Source: Streptomyces sp. NBC_00539
GTDB taxonomy: Bacteria; Actinomycetota; Actinomycetes; Streptomycetales; Streptomycetaceae
DNA length: 64,000 nt
Direction: 5' to 3'
Assembly (NCBI RefSeq): GCF_036346105.1
Contig: NZ_CP107811.1
Coordinates: 3,476,501-3,540,500 of the forward strand
Part shown: positions 36,354 through 44,873 of the stretch, in pieces
How positions within the stretch are numbered: the stretch's first letter is position 1
Layout of the letters: each line of letters starts with the position of its first letter
Notes under the pieces: generated by a model
The model's input: the letters and a program-made list of their open reading frames with translations, nothing else
The model's database searches: none
Told to the model about the DNA's origin: nothing
Translations under genes and position numbers: made by a program

Positions 36354-38080
36354 GCCTCCCACACGACCGTGGTTCCGCCTCCGTTCTCGGCGAGGCCAGG
36401 GCCGTACCAGCTGGCGCCGCCCAGCGACTCGGCCCGTCGGCGTAGATTGCGCAGACCGCTGCGCCGGCCGCCCTCCGCGATGCCCACTCCATCGTCGGCG
36501 ACCTCAAGCCGGACGCCCGGTCGCCCGTCGGCCAGATGGATCGTGGAGTCCACCAGGACTTCGATCCGGGATGCCTGCGCGTGCCGGAACGCGTTCGACA
36601 GGGCCTCACGCAGGGCCGCGATCAGGTTCTTGCCGACCAGCTCGCCGACGGTCGCGTCGATCGGGCCGATGAACCGGTGCGCGGGCTTGAAGCCCAGCGG
36701 TACAGCGGCCATGTTGATCTCGCGCAGGACCCTGGTGCGCAGCCCGGACGGCGCCTCCGCCGGCCCCTGCTGCAGCGCGAAGATCGCGGTGCGGATCTCC
36801 TGGATCGTCACGTCCAATTCATCCACCGCCTTGCCGACGCCGTCACGGACCTCGGGGACGATGGACCGGCGCTGAGCGCCCTCCAGCATCATTCCCGTCG
36901 CGAACAGCCGCTGGATCACCAGATCGTGCAGGTCGCGGGCGATCCGGTCCCGGTCCTCGAAGACCGCGAGCCGTTCCCTGTCGCGCTGGGCTTCCGCCAT
37001 CATCAGCGCGAGCGCCGCTTGTGAGGCGAACTGGGTGGCGAGGGTGCGCTCTGCCTCGCTGAAGGGCCGGCCGCCCCTAGCCCTCGGGGTCACCAACGCA
37101 CCGAGCACCCGCCCGCCGCTCTGTAGCGGCAGCATCATGCAGGGGCCGTACTGACTGGTGAGCCGGCTGATCATGCGGGAGTCCGCGGCGGCGTCCTCGA
37201 CGAAGACGGGTTCGCCTCGCAGCAACTCGTTCACGACGGGGCTCTCGGGCGGGATCACCAGGCCGAGGGAGGTGGCCGGGTTGTCGGAGGAGACGGCGAC
37301 GATCTCCATTCCGCCCTCCTCGGCGGGCAGCATCACGATTCCGGCGGCGGAGTCGGCCAGTCGGCGAGCCTGCTCGGCCACCACGGCGAGGGCGTCGTCC
37401 GCGTCCCCTCCGGACAGCAAGGCCGTGGTGACGGCCACCGAACCGTCGATCCAGCGCTCGCGCTGTGTGGCGGCCTCGTACAGCCGGGCATTGCCGATGG
37501 CGATGCCCGCTTCGGTGGCCAGGACGCGGACCATGTGGACGTCGTAGTCGTTGAACTCGCCGCCACCGTTCTTCTCGGCCAGGTACAGGTTGCCGAAGAC
37601 CTCTCCCTGCACCCGGATGGGAACGCCGAGGAAGCTCTTCATGGGCGGGTGATGGGCCGGGAAGCCCGCCGAGCGCGGATCCTTCGTGAGGTCCGGGAGC
37701 CGCACCGTGTCAGCGTGTGAGATCAGCGCTCCGAGCAGGCCCCGCTTCCCGTCCGGGCGGTGTCCGATCTTCCGGGCCAGCGCCTCGCTGAGGCCGAAAG
37801 TGACGAAGTCGGACAGGCCCCGGCGGTCGGTGTCGACGACCCCGATCGCCGCGTAGCGGGCGTGGGCGAGTTCGGCGGCCGTCTCACAGATGCGGTCGAG
37901 CGTGGAGTGGAGTTCCAGCCCGGTACCGACCGAGCGCATCGCCTCCAGCAGTTGCGGAACCCGAGCGGTGAGTTCGGTGGACAGCTCCTGCAGACTTCGG
38001 GTGGCGTGAGCAGCGGCCTCCAGCGGGTCCGGTGATACCCGTGATGGTTCCGGCGATTCCTGAGACTGCTCCGCTGACAT
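36344..38080 (-). CDS. GAF-GAF sensor histidine kinase, DevS/DosS-like, no adjacent response regulator
   Basis: 578 residues: disordered N-terminus (1-25), GAF-A (about 60-200), GAF-B (about 220-365), HisKA_3 dimerisation domain with the phospho-acceptor His in RIARDLHDLVIQRLF (about 390), and HATPase_c with ALREALSNAFRHA and DDGVGI. The layout and segments such as GFPAHHPPMKSFLGVPIR closely follow mycobacterial DevS/DosT, where the His in that HPPM stretch holds haem and senses O2, NO or CO. Haem binding is therefore likely but unproven. The gene reads in the same direction as cydABCD, 24 bases downstream of cydDC, suggesting a redox or oxygen link. Confidence 0.9.
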   Translation of the reverse strand: MSAEQSQESPEPSRVSPDPLEAAAHATRSLQELSTELTARVPQLLEAMRSVGTGLELHSTLDRICETAAELAHARYAAIGVVDTDRRGLSDFVTFGLSEALARKIGHRPDGKRGLLGALISHADTVRLPDLTKDPRSAGFPAHHPPMKSFLGVPIRVQGEVFGNLYLAEKNGGGEFNDYDVHMVRVLATEAGIAIGNARLYEAATQRERWIDGSVAVTTALLSGGDADDALAVVAEQARRLADSAAGIVMLPAEEGGMEIVAVSSDNPATSLGLVIPPESPVVNELLRGEPVFVEDAAADSRMISRLTSQYGPCMMLPLQSGGRVLGALVTPRARGGRPFSEAERTLATQFASQAALALMMAEAQRDRERLAVFEDRDRIARDLHDLVIQRLFATGMMLEGAQRRSIVPEVRDGVGKAVDELDVTIQEIRTAIFALQQGPAEAPSGLRTRVLREINMAAVPLGFKPAHRFIGPIDATVGELVGKNLIAALREALSNAFRHAQASRIEVLVDSTIHLADGRPGVRLEVADDGVGIAEGGRRSGLRNLRRRAESLGGASWYGPGLAENGGGTTVVWEAPH

Positions 38081-38104
38081 GCCCTTGAGCCTAGTTAGTC
38101 CCAA

Positions 38105-41100
38105 TTAGCTGTGAAAGTCGGCCAACGTCCCATCAGTCTCCCGCTCGCGCTCCAGGAGCCGCCGTAGCGGCCCTTCGGCCGTGGCCAGCTCCCCGTACGC
38201 ACCGCGCTGCACGACACGCCCCCTGTCCAGCACGAGCACCTCGTCCACCGCCTCCAGTCCCGCCAGCCGGTGCGTGATCAAAACTGTGGTGCGGCCCTCG
38301 GTGGCGGCCAGCAGGTCCGTCGTCAACGCGTCCGCGGTACGCAGGTCCACATGCTCGGCCGGCTCGTCCAGAACGAGTACCGGGAAGTCCGCGAGCAGTG
38401 CCCGGGCCAGGGCCAGCCGTTGGCGCTGACCACCGGACATCCGCTCACCGTGTTCACCGACCAGGGTGTCGAGACCGTCCGGGAGGCTGTCGACCCACTC
38501 CAGCAGCCGGGCCGCGGACAACGCGTCCCGCAGCCGGGCATCGCTCGCGTCGGTCCGTGCCAGTCTCAGGTTCTCCCTCAGGGAGCTGTCGAAGAGGTGT
38601 GCGTCCTGGGCGCACAGGCCGACGAGGCGGCGTACGTCGTCACTGTCGAGGGAGCGCGCTTGCGTGCCGCCGAGGGTGTACGAGCCTTCGCGCTGGTCCA
38701 GGAACCGCAGCAGAACCTGCGCCAGTGTCGTCTTGCCCGATCCGGACGGGCCTACGACGGCGATGCGGCGGCCCGGTTCGAGGGTCAGGTCCAGCCCGTG
38801 CAACGCGTCCGTCTCCTGCCCGGGGTGCCGGGCCGCGACGCCCGTGAGTCTCAGGGGGAACGGTGAGGCGGGGCGCGCAGCAGCCTGCTCCGGCTCACCG
38901 ACCGGCATGGGCGCGTCGATGACCTCGTAGATCCGCTCGGCACTGCGGCGGACCCGCTGCCGGTACTGAACGGCTTGCGGGAGTCCGACCACGGCCTCGA
39001 AGGCGGCGAGCGGGGTCAGTACGATCACCGCCATCGCCACTCCCGCCAGTCGGCCCCCGGCCACCGCGTTCGCGCCCAGAGCGGCAGCGCACACCACGGT
39101 CAGCCCGCCCACCAGAGCGGACAAGCCGCTGCCCAGCCCGGTCGCGTCCGCGCCCCGCGAGGCGATCATGGTCAGGGTCCGGTCGCCCTGCTTCGCGGCG
39201 GCCTTCCGCCCGTCGAGTGCACCGGCCACCGTCAGCTCGGCAGTGCCGGTGAGCAGGTCGGCCACCCGGGTGGCCAGCTCACCCCGCGCGGGCGCGAGCC
39301 GGCGCTCCGCCCGGCGGGCGACGGCCCCGCTCACCAGCGGCACTCCCACCCCCGTCGCGAGCAGTCCGAAGGCGAGGGCGGCCCCCGCTTCGGGGAGGAG
39401 CCACGCGGTGAAGGCGACCGACCCGGAACCGACGAGCACAGCGGTTCCGACCGGCAGGAGCCAGCGCAGCCAGTAGTCCTGGAGGGCGTCGGCGTCGGCC
39501 ACCAGCCGGGACAGCAGATCACCTCGCCGCTGCTCCCGCAGTCCGGCAGGCGCGATCCGTTCCAGTCGGCGGTAAACGGAGACTCGCAGGTCCGCAAGCA
39601 TCCGCAGCACCGCGTCGTGCGACACGAGCCGCTCCGCATAGCGGAAGACAGCCCGGCCGATACCGAAGGTGCGGGTGGCGGTGACGGCCACCATCAGATA
39701 GAGCACGGGCGGCTGTTCGGAGGCACGGGAGATGAGCCAGCCCGACACGGCCATGAGCCCGACGCTGCAACCGACAGCCAGCGCCCCGAGCAGCAGTCCG
39801 AGCCGGAACCGCCCCTGCCAGGCTTTGGCCACCGCCCTGACGCGGGTGAGGGGATGCGTCCCAGCGCCGCCGGACCCTTGCCCCTTCGCAGTCCGTTCGG
39901 GCGCCCTGCCGAGAATCCATTCGCCGGGGCCGGACGGTTCGTCACCGGACCCCACCGCCTCCTGGCCGATCACCACGGCGGAGGCCCGGGCCGGAGCCCT
40001 GCCGAACCCTGCCGCCGGGCCGGCTGTCGGGTCGGCCGCCGGGCCGGCTGTCGGGTCGACAGCCGGGTCAGCCGCCGGGAGCTCCACCACCCGGTCCGCG
40101 ACCGCGAGCAGGGCCGGCCGGTGCACGACCAGCAGCACGGTCCGCCCCACCGCGAGGCGCCGGACGGCCTCCACGACGCCCGCTTCTGTCTCCCCGTCCA
40201 GTGCTGCGGTCGGCTCGTCCAGCAGCAGCACCGGCCGGTCCGCGAGGAAAGCCCGCGCCAGCGCCAGCCGCTGGCGCTGGCCCGCGGAAAGCCCCGTACC
40301 GCCCTCGCCCAGCGGGGTGTCCAGACCTTGGGGAAGCCCGGTCACGAACTCCAACGCCCCGGCGTCCCGCAACGCCCGGGACACCGCGTCGTCGGAGGCG
40401 GCGGGCCTGGCCAGTCGTACGTTCTCGGCGATCGTGCCCGCGAACAGGTGCGGGCGCTGCGGCACCCACGCGATCCGCTCCCGCCACTCCTCCATCGCCA
40501 GTTCGGTGAGATCGCTGCCGGCGACCCGTACCCGCCCGGAAGTGGGAGTCACGAAGCCCAGCAGCACCTGGAGCAGAGTGGACTTTCCCGCCCCGCTCGG
40601 CCCGGTGAGAGCGACGCATTCCCCCGGCTCGACAGCCAGCGATACGGGCCCGGGCGAATCCGCGCCCCGTCCGGGGTATCGGACAGCCACCTCGTCCAGT
40701 TCGATCCTCAGCCCCCGGGCGGGCACTTCACCGGTCCCGCCCGAAGCAGTCACCGGCGTCTCCAGGACCTTGAAGATCTCCTCAGCGGCCGACAGTCCCT
40801 CGGCTGCCGCGTGGTACTGCGCTCCCACCTGGCGCAGCGGGAGATAGGCCTCGGGAGCCAGGATCAGGATGACCAGCCCCGTATACAGGTCGAGGTCACC
40901 GTGGACGAGCCGCATGCCGATGGTCACCGCCACCAGGGCGACCGAAAGCGTGGCGAGCAGCTCCAGGGCGAACGAGGACAGGAAGGCGATGCGTAGTGTC
41001 CGCATCGTGGCTTGGCGGTAGTCGTCGGTGATCTTGCGGATCGATTCGGCCTGGGCCTTGGCCCTGCCGAAGACCTTGAGCGTCGGGAGCCCCGCCACCA

Positions 41101-41716
41101 CGTCCAGGAAGTGCCCCGACAGCCGGGACAGCAGCCGCCACTGGCGGTCCATCCGGGACTGAGTGGCCATACCGATCAGAGTCATGAACAGCGGAATCAG
41201 CGGCAGGGTGGCCATGATGATGGCTGCCGAGACCCAGTCCTCGGTGACGATGCGGGCGAGAACCGCCACCGGCACGACCACCGCGAGCCCCAGTTGGGGC
41301 AAGTAGCGGGAGAAGTAGTCGTCGAGTGCGTCGACGCCTCGGGTGGCCAGCGCCACCAGCGAGCCGGTCCGCTGCCCGCTCAGCCAACCCGGTCCGAGAT
41401 CCGCGGCCCGGTCCAGCAGCCGGTCCCGTAGCTCCGACTTGACGGCCGCGCCGGCCCGGTGGGCGGCACGTTCCGTGAGCCAGGCGATCAGAGCGCGCCC
41501 CAGCGCCACCGCTGCGAGCAGCAGCAGTGGCGTCCGGAGCGTTTCTGCATCCAGCCCCTTTTCGAAGGCACCGACCACGATCTCGGCGAGGAGCATCGCC
41601 TGTCCGACGATCAGCCCCGCACCGGCGAGCCCGAGGGCCACCACCGCAGCCAGGAAGAGGCGGGTGGATCGGGCGTAGCGCAGCAGGCGCGGGTCGATCG
41701 GTTTCACGTGAAACAT
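38105..41716 (-). CDS. cydDC: CydD-CydC fused thiol-exporting ABC transporter
   Basis: 1203 residues, two complete ABC exporter halves in one chain. First half (CydD-like): six helices, Walker A GPSGAGKST, signature LSAGQRQRLALARA, Walker B VLLLDEPTAAL. A repetitive Asp/Pro/Ala linker near residue 560-575 joins it to the second half (CydC-like): Walker A GPSGSGKTT, signature MSGGQRQRLALARA, Walker B VLVLDEPAEHVD. CydDC exports glutathione/cysteine-type thiols and is required for cytochrome bd assembly. The start codon lies on a parS site: MFHVKP is encoded by it (41701-41716). It is 43 bases from cydB in the same operon. Confidence 0.93.
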   Translation of the reverse strand: MFHVKPIDPRLLRYARSTRLFLAAVVALGLAGAGLIVGQAMLLAEIVVGAFEKGLDAETLRTPLLLLAAVALGRALIAWLTERAAHRAGAAVKSELRDRLLDRAADLGPGWLSGQRTGSLVALATRGVDALDDYFSRYLPQLGLAVVVPVAVLARIVTEDWVSAAIIMATLPLIPLFMTLIGMATQSRMDRQWRLLSRLSGHFLDVVAGLPTLKVFGRAKAQAESIRKITDDYRQATMRTLRIAFLSSFALELLATLSVALVAVTIGMRLVHGDLDLYTGLVILILAPEAYLPLRQVGAQYHAAAEGLSAAEEIFKVLETPVTASGGTGEVPARGLRIELDEVAVRYPGRGADSPGPVSLAVEPGECVALTGPSGAGKSTLLQVLLGFVTPTSGRVRVAGSDLTELAMEEWRERIAWVPQRPHLFAGTIAENVRLARPAASDDAVSRALRDAGALEFVTGLPQGLDTPLGEGGTGLSAGQRQRLALARAFLADRPVLLLDEPTAALDGETEAGVVEAVRRLAVGRTVLLVVHRPALLAVADRVVELPAADPAVDPTAGPAADPTAGPAAGFGRAPARASAVVIGQEAVGSGDEPSGPGEWILGRAPERTAKGQGSGGAGTHPLTRVRAVAKAWQGRFRLGLLLGALAVGCSVGLMAVSGWLISRASEQPPVLYLMVAVTATRTFGIGRAVFRYAERLVSHDAVLRMLADLRVSVYRRLERIAPAGLREQRRGDLLSRLVADADALQDYWLRWLLPVGTAVLVGSGSVAFTAWLLPEAGAALAFGLLATGVGVPLVSGAVARRAERRLAPARGELATRVADLLTGTAELTVAGALDGRKAAAKQGDRTLTMIASRGADATGLGSGLSALVGGLTVVCAAALGANAVAGGRLAGVAMAVIVLTPLAAFEAVVGLPQAVQYRQRVRRSAERIYEVIDAPMPVGEPEQAAARPASPFPLRLTGVAARHPGQETDALHGLDLTLEPGRRIAVVGPSGSGKTTLAQVLLRFLDQREGSYTLGGTQARSLDSDDVRRLVGLCAQDAHLFDSSLRENLRLARTDASDARLRDALSAARLLEWVDSLPDGLDTLVGEHGERMSGGQRQRLALARALLADFPVLVLDEPAEHVDLRTADALTTDLLAATEGRTTVLITHRLAGLEAVDEVLVLDRGRVVQRGAYGELATAEGPLRRLLERERETDGTLADFHS
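41701..41714. other. parS: parS site covering the first codons of cydDC
   Basis: GTTTCACGTGAAAC, perfect. Read on the minus strand with the preceding AT it gives ATGTTTCACGTGAAACC, codons 1-6 of cydDC. Confidence 0.93.
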
Positions 41717-41759
41717 CCCCTCGGCAGGGTCAAGCGGCAGAGTCGGTCAGCGCGCCGGA

Positions 41760-42761
41760 TCAGTGCGCGTCGACGATGTGCTGGGTGCCGATCCGCTTGC
41801 GGAACACCCAATAGGTCCAGCCCTGGTAAAGAACGACCACCGGCGTGGCCACTGCGGCGCACCAGGTCATGATCTTCAACGTGTACGGGCTGGATGACGC
41901 GTTGGTGACCGTGAGGTTCCAGGAGTCGTTCAGCGAGGAGGGCATGACGTTCGGGAAGAGCGTCAGGAAGAGCATCGCGACGGCTGCCGCGATGGTGACC
42001 CCGGACAGTGCGAACGACCAGCCTTCTCGGCCCGCCATATTGCAGCCCAGGGCGGCGAGCAGCGCCGCGACCGCGACGGCCATGGCGATCAGGCTCTCGC
42101 CGTCACCGCGCGAGGACTGCGTCCAGAGCAGGAAGACCGCCGCCAGGATGGCGGTGACGACACCCAGCCGGGTCGCGAGCCGGCGCGACCGGTCCCGGAT
42201 GTCACCGACCGTCTTGAGCGAGGCGAACACGGCGCCGTGGAAGGTGAACAGGGTGAGTGTGACCAGACCGCCGAGGAGCGAGTACACGTTGAGCAGGTCG
42301 AGCAAGGTGCCGACGTACTCCTTGTGCTGATCGATCTTGACGCCGCGGACGATGTTGGCGAACGCCACACCCCACAGGAACGCGGGGATCAGTGAGGCCC
42401 AGAAGATCGCGTGTTCCCAGTTGGTCTGCCACTTGTCCTCGGGACGCTTGTGCCGGTATTCGAAGGCGACACCGCGGACGATGAGACAGACCAGGATCAC
42501 CAGCAGCGGCAGGTAGAAGCCGGAGAAGAGGGTGGCGTACCACTCGGGGAAGGCGGCGAAGGTGGCACCGCCGGCTGTGAGCAGCCAGACCTCGTTCCCG
42601 TCCCAGACGGGTCCGATCGTATTGATCAGCACCCGCTTCTCCTGACGGTCGCGGGCAAGCAGTTTCGTCAGTACGCCGATACCGAAGTCGAAGCCCTCCA
42701 GGAAGAAGTAGCCGATCCACAGGACGGCGATGAGCACGAACCAGACGTCGTGGAGTTGCAT
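41760..42761 (-). CDS. cydB: cytochrome bd quinol oxidase subunit II
   Basis: 333 residues with eight or nine membrane helices. Family motifs: FFLEGFDFGIG, GPVWDGNEVWLL, FPEWYATLFSGFYLPL and the FHGAVFASLKT segment. CydB pairs with CydA to form the high-affinity oxidase that reduces O2 to water with electrons from menaquinol or ubiquinol-type carriers. It starts 18 bases after cydA and is followed by cydDC. Expression should follow the Rex-controlled cydA promoter. Confidence 0.97.
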   Translation of the reverse strand: MQLHDVWFVLIAVLWIGYFFLEGFDFGIGVLTKLLARDRQEKRVLINTIGPVWDGNEVWLLTAGGATFAAFPEWYATLFSGFYLPLLVILVCLIVRGVAFEYRHKRPEDKWQTNWEHAIFWASLIPAFLWGVAFANIVRGVKIDQHKEYVGTLLDLLNVYSLLGGLVTLTLFTFHGAVFASLKTVGDIRDRSRRLATRLGVVTAILAAVFLLWTQSSRGDGESLIAMAVAVAALLAALGCNMAGREGWSFALSGVTIAAAVAMLFLTLFPNVMPSSLNDSWNLTVTNASSSPYTLKIMTWCAAVATPVVVLYQGWTYWVFRKRIGTQHIVDAH

Positions 42762-42779
42762 GGTGTGGTCTCCTCAGCC

Positions 42780-44285
42780 TCAGTACGAGAAGGCCATCGG
42801 CCGGTCGGAATTCCTGTCGTCCCCGCCGATCTTGGTGGGCGGGTTGAGGTCGGCTTCGGTGAGCTCCGGAGGGCCGGCCTTGACGTACTTCACGAGCAGC
42901 CGGACCTCGATCACGGCGAGCACGGCGTAGAGGGCGGTGAAGACGAGCATGGACGTGAGCACCTCGCCCTGCGTGACGCTGGGGGAGACCGCGTCACGGG
43001 TGCGCAGGACTCCGTAGACGACCCACGGCTGGCGGCCCATCTCGGTGAAGATCCAGCCCCAGGAGTTGGCGATCAGCGGGAAGCCGAGCGTCCCGATGGC
43101 GGTGAGCCAGTACAGGCGGGTCAGGCGCGGGTTCAGGGCCGTCTTGAACAGGACCAGGTGCGGCCGTTCGTCGTCACCGGTGCGCAGGGCGGCCGGAAGC
43201 AGGAACTTGCGCCGGGTCAGCCACAACCCCAGGGCGCCGATACCGAAGGACGCCATGCCGAAGCCGATCATCCATCGGAAGCCCCAGTAGGCGACCGGGA
43301 TCGCGGGCCTGTAGTCGCCGGGGCCGAACTTCTCCTGCTCGGACTTGTTCACGTCGTTGATGCCGGGCACGAAGGAGTCGAAGTCGCTGTCGGCCAGGAA
43401 GGACAGCAGGCCGGGCAGCTCCACGGCCACCTTGTTGTGGCCCTTGTCGACGTCGCCGACGGCGAAGACCGAGAAGGGCGCGCTCTTCTCTCCGTCCCAG
43501 AGCGCTTCGGCCGCGGCCATCTTCATCGGCTGCTGCTTGAACATGACCTTGGCGAGCGTGTCGCCGCTGATCGCTGTCAGCAGGCCGCCGATGACGACGG
43601 CGATCAGACCGAGCCGCAGCGAGGTGCGCATCACGGGGATGTGCTTCTTGCGCAGCAGGTGATAGGAGGCGATGCCGACCATGAAGGCACCGCCGGTCAG
43701 CGCGGCCGCCGTGAGGGTGTGGAAGACCTGTGCGACGGCCGTGTTCTGGGTGAGGACCTGGAGGAAGTCGGTCAGCTCGGCGCGCCCGGTCTCCTTGTTC
43801 ATCCGGTATCCGACCGGGTGCTGCATCCAGGAATTGGCGGCGAGGATGAAGTAGGCGGAGAGGATGGTGCCGATCGAGACCATCCATATGCAGGCCAGAT
43901 GGATCTTCTTGGGGAGCTTGTCCCAACCGAAGATCCACAGCCCGATGAAGGTGGACTCGAAGAAGAAGGCGATCAGCGCCTCGAAGGCCAGCGGAGCTCC
44001 GAAGACGTCACCGACGAACCGCGAGTAGTCGGACCAGTTCATGCCGAACTGGAATTCCTGGACGATGCCGGTGACGACACCCATCGCGATGTTGATCAGG
44101 AACAGCTTGCCCCAGAACTTGGTCGCCCTGAGGTACTTCTCCTTCTCGGTGCGCACCCAGGCGGTCTGCAGGATCGCGACGAGCGCGGCGAGCGAGATCG
44201 TCAGGGGGACGAAGAGGAAGTGGTAGACGGTGGTGATACCGAACTGCCATCGCGCCAGAGTCTCCGGCGCCAGAGCCAGGTCCAC
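42780..44285 (-). CDS. cydA: cytochrome bd quinol oxidase subunit I
   Basis: 501 residues, nine helices. The N-terminal haem ligand His lies in TTVYHFLFVPL. The Q-loop contains KQQPMKMAAAEALW, which includes the Lys and Glu of the quinol site; the loop is short, as in Gram-positives. It forms the haem b558/b595/d core of the bd oxidase used under low oxygen. GTG 44285 is preceded by AAGGAG; longer in-frame starts would run into the Rex operator. Regulation is by Rex through the operator at 44373-44388. Confidence 0.97.
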   Translation of the reverse strand: MDLALAPETLARWQFGITTVYHFLFVPLTISLAALVAILQTAWVRTEKEKYLRATKFWGKLFLINIAMGVVTGIVQEFQFGMNWSDYSRFVGDVFGAPLAFEALIAFFFESTFIGLWIFGWDKLPKKIHLACIWMVSIGTILSAYFILAANSWMQHPVGYRMNKETGRAELTDFLQVLTQNTAVAQVFHTLTAAALTGGAFMVGIASYHLLRKKHIPVMRTSLRLGLIAVVIGGLLTAISGDTLAKVMFKQQPMKMAAAEALWDGEKSAPFSVFAVGDVDKGHNKVAVELPGLLSFLADSDFDSFVPGINDVNKSEQEKFGPGDYRPAIPVAYWGFRWMIGFGMASFGIGALGLWLTRRKFLLPAALRTGDDERPHLVLFKTALNPRLTRLYWLTAIGTLGFPLIANSWGWIFTEMGRQPWVVYGVLRTRDAVSPSVTQGEVLTSMLVFTALYAVLAVIEVRLLVKYVKAGPPELTEADLNPPTKIGGDDRNSDRPMAFSY

Positions 44286-44372
44286 GTCGCATCTCCTTCG
44301 GGTCGCCGTGGGTCGACAAAGCCTCACCCCGTCTGTCACATCCCACGCGATACGGGATGAAACAGACGAGCT

Positions 44373-44388
44373 TGTGAACGCGTTCACA
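44373..44388. promoter_or_regulatory. Rex operator upstream of cydABCD
   Basis: TGTGAACGCGTTCACA is an exact 16-bp palindrome and matches the S. coelicolor Rex operator consensus TGTGAACNNNTTCACA type. It lies about 90 bases before the cydA start. Rex represses while NADH/NAD+ is low and releases DNA when NADH rises, turning on bd oxidase. Confidence 0.92.
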
Positions 44389-44453
44389 TTCACAAGCATT
44401 ATGGCGCACACCCTTTTCGATCTTTTCGGCGGGGGTCCCCTCTAGCCAGCTAG

Positions 44454-44470
44454 TTCAACAAATTGTTGAA
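44454..44470. promoter_or_regulatory. inverted repeat, possible operator before the cyclophilin-like gene
   Basis: TTCAACAA-A-TTGTTGAA is a perfect 8+1+8 inverted repeat ending eight bases before ATG 44479, so it would cover the leader and ribosome site. It is much more A/T-rich than its surroundings. The cognate regulator is unknown; size and symmetry fit MarR, TetR or GntR types. Confidence 0.5.
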
Positions 44471-44478
44471 TGTGACCC

Positions 44479-44847
44479 ATGAAGATTCGAATCTCGTGGC
44501 CCGCGGGCCAGCTCATCGCCACCCTGGAAGAGACCCCGAGCAGCAAGGCCCTGGCCGAGGCGCTCCCGATCTCCGCCTCTGCCCACACCTGGGGCGAGGA
44601 GGTCTACTTCGACACCGGCGTGTCCGTCACGCTGGAGCACGACGCCCGCCAGGTCGTCGAGCCGGGGACCGTCGCCTTCTGGACCGAAGGCGACGCACTC
44701 GCGCTGCCGTACGGCCCGACGCCCATTTCCCGTTCGGGCGAGAGCCGCCTCGCGAGCCCCTGCAACGTGCTCGGCTCGTTCGACGGCGACCCCCGCCTGC
44801 TGGCCACCGTCCGCGACGGCGACCCGGTCCGCGTCGAACTCGCGTAA
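44479..44847 (+). CDS. cyclophilin-like fold protein
   Basis: 122 residues matching the small 'cyclophilin-like' family (TM1367 type): MKIRISWPAGQLIATLEETPSS, HTWGEEVYFDTG and the ending CNVLGSFDGDPRLL. It has the cyclophilin beta-barrel but not a proven prolyl isomerase site; its biological role is unknown. Divergent from cydA and convergent with hisC. A perfect inverted repeat sits just upstream of its start, so it is probably regulated by a repressor. Confidence 0.85.
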   Translation: MKIRISWPAGQLIATLEETPSSKALAEALPISASAHTWGEEVYFDTGVSVTLEHDARQVVEPGTVAFWTEGDALALPYGPTPISRSGESRLASPCNVLGSFDGDPRLLATVRDGDPVRVELA

Positions 44848-44873
44848 CCGGGTCGCGCCCTACGGCGGTACGG

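Noticed and set aside
38975-40996. 673-codon plus-strand frame opposite cydDC
   Set aside because: Low-complexity Arg/Gly/His/Gln translation; shadow of cydDC.
42411-44360. 649-codon plus-strand frame opposite cydA and cydB
   Set aside because: Glu/Gly/Asp/Val-rich antisense shadow; cydAB are certain.
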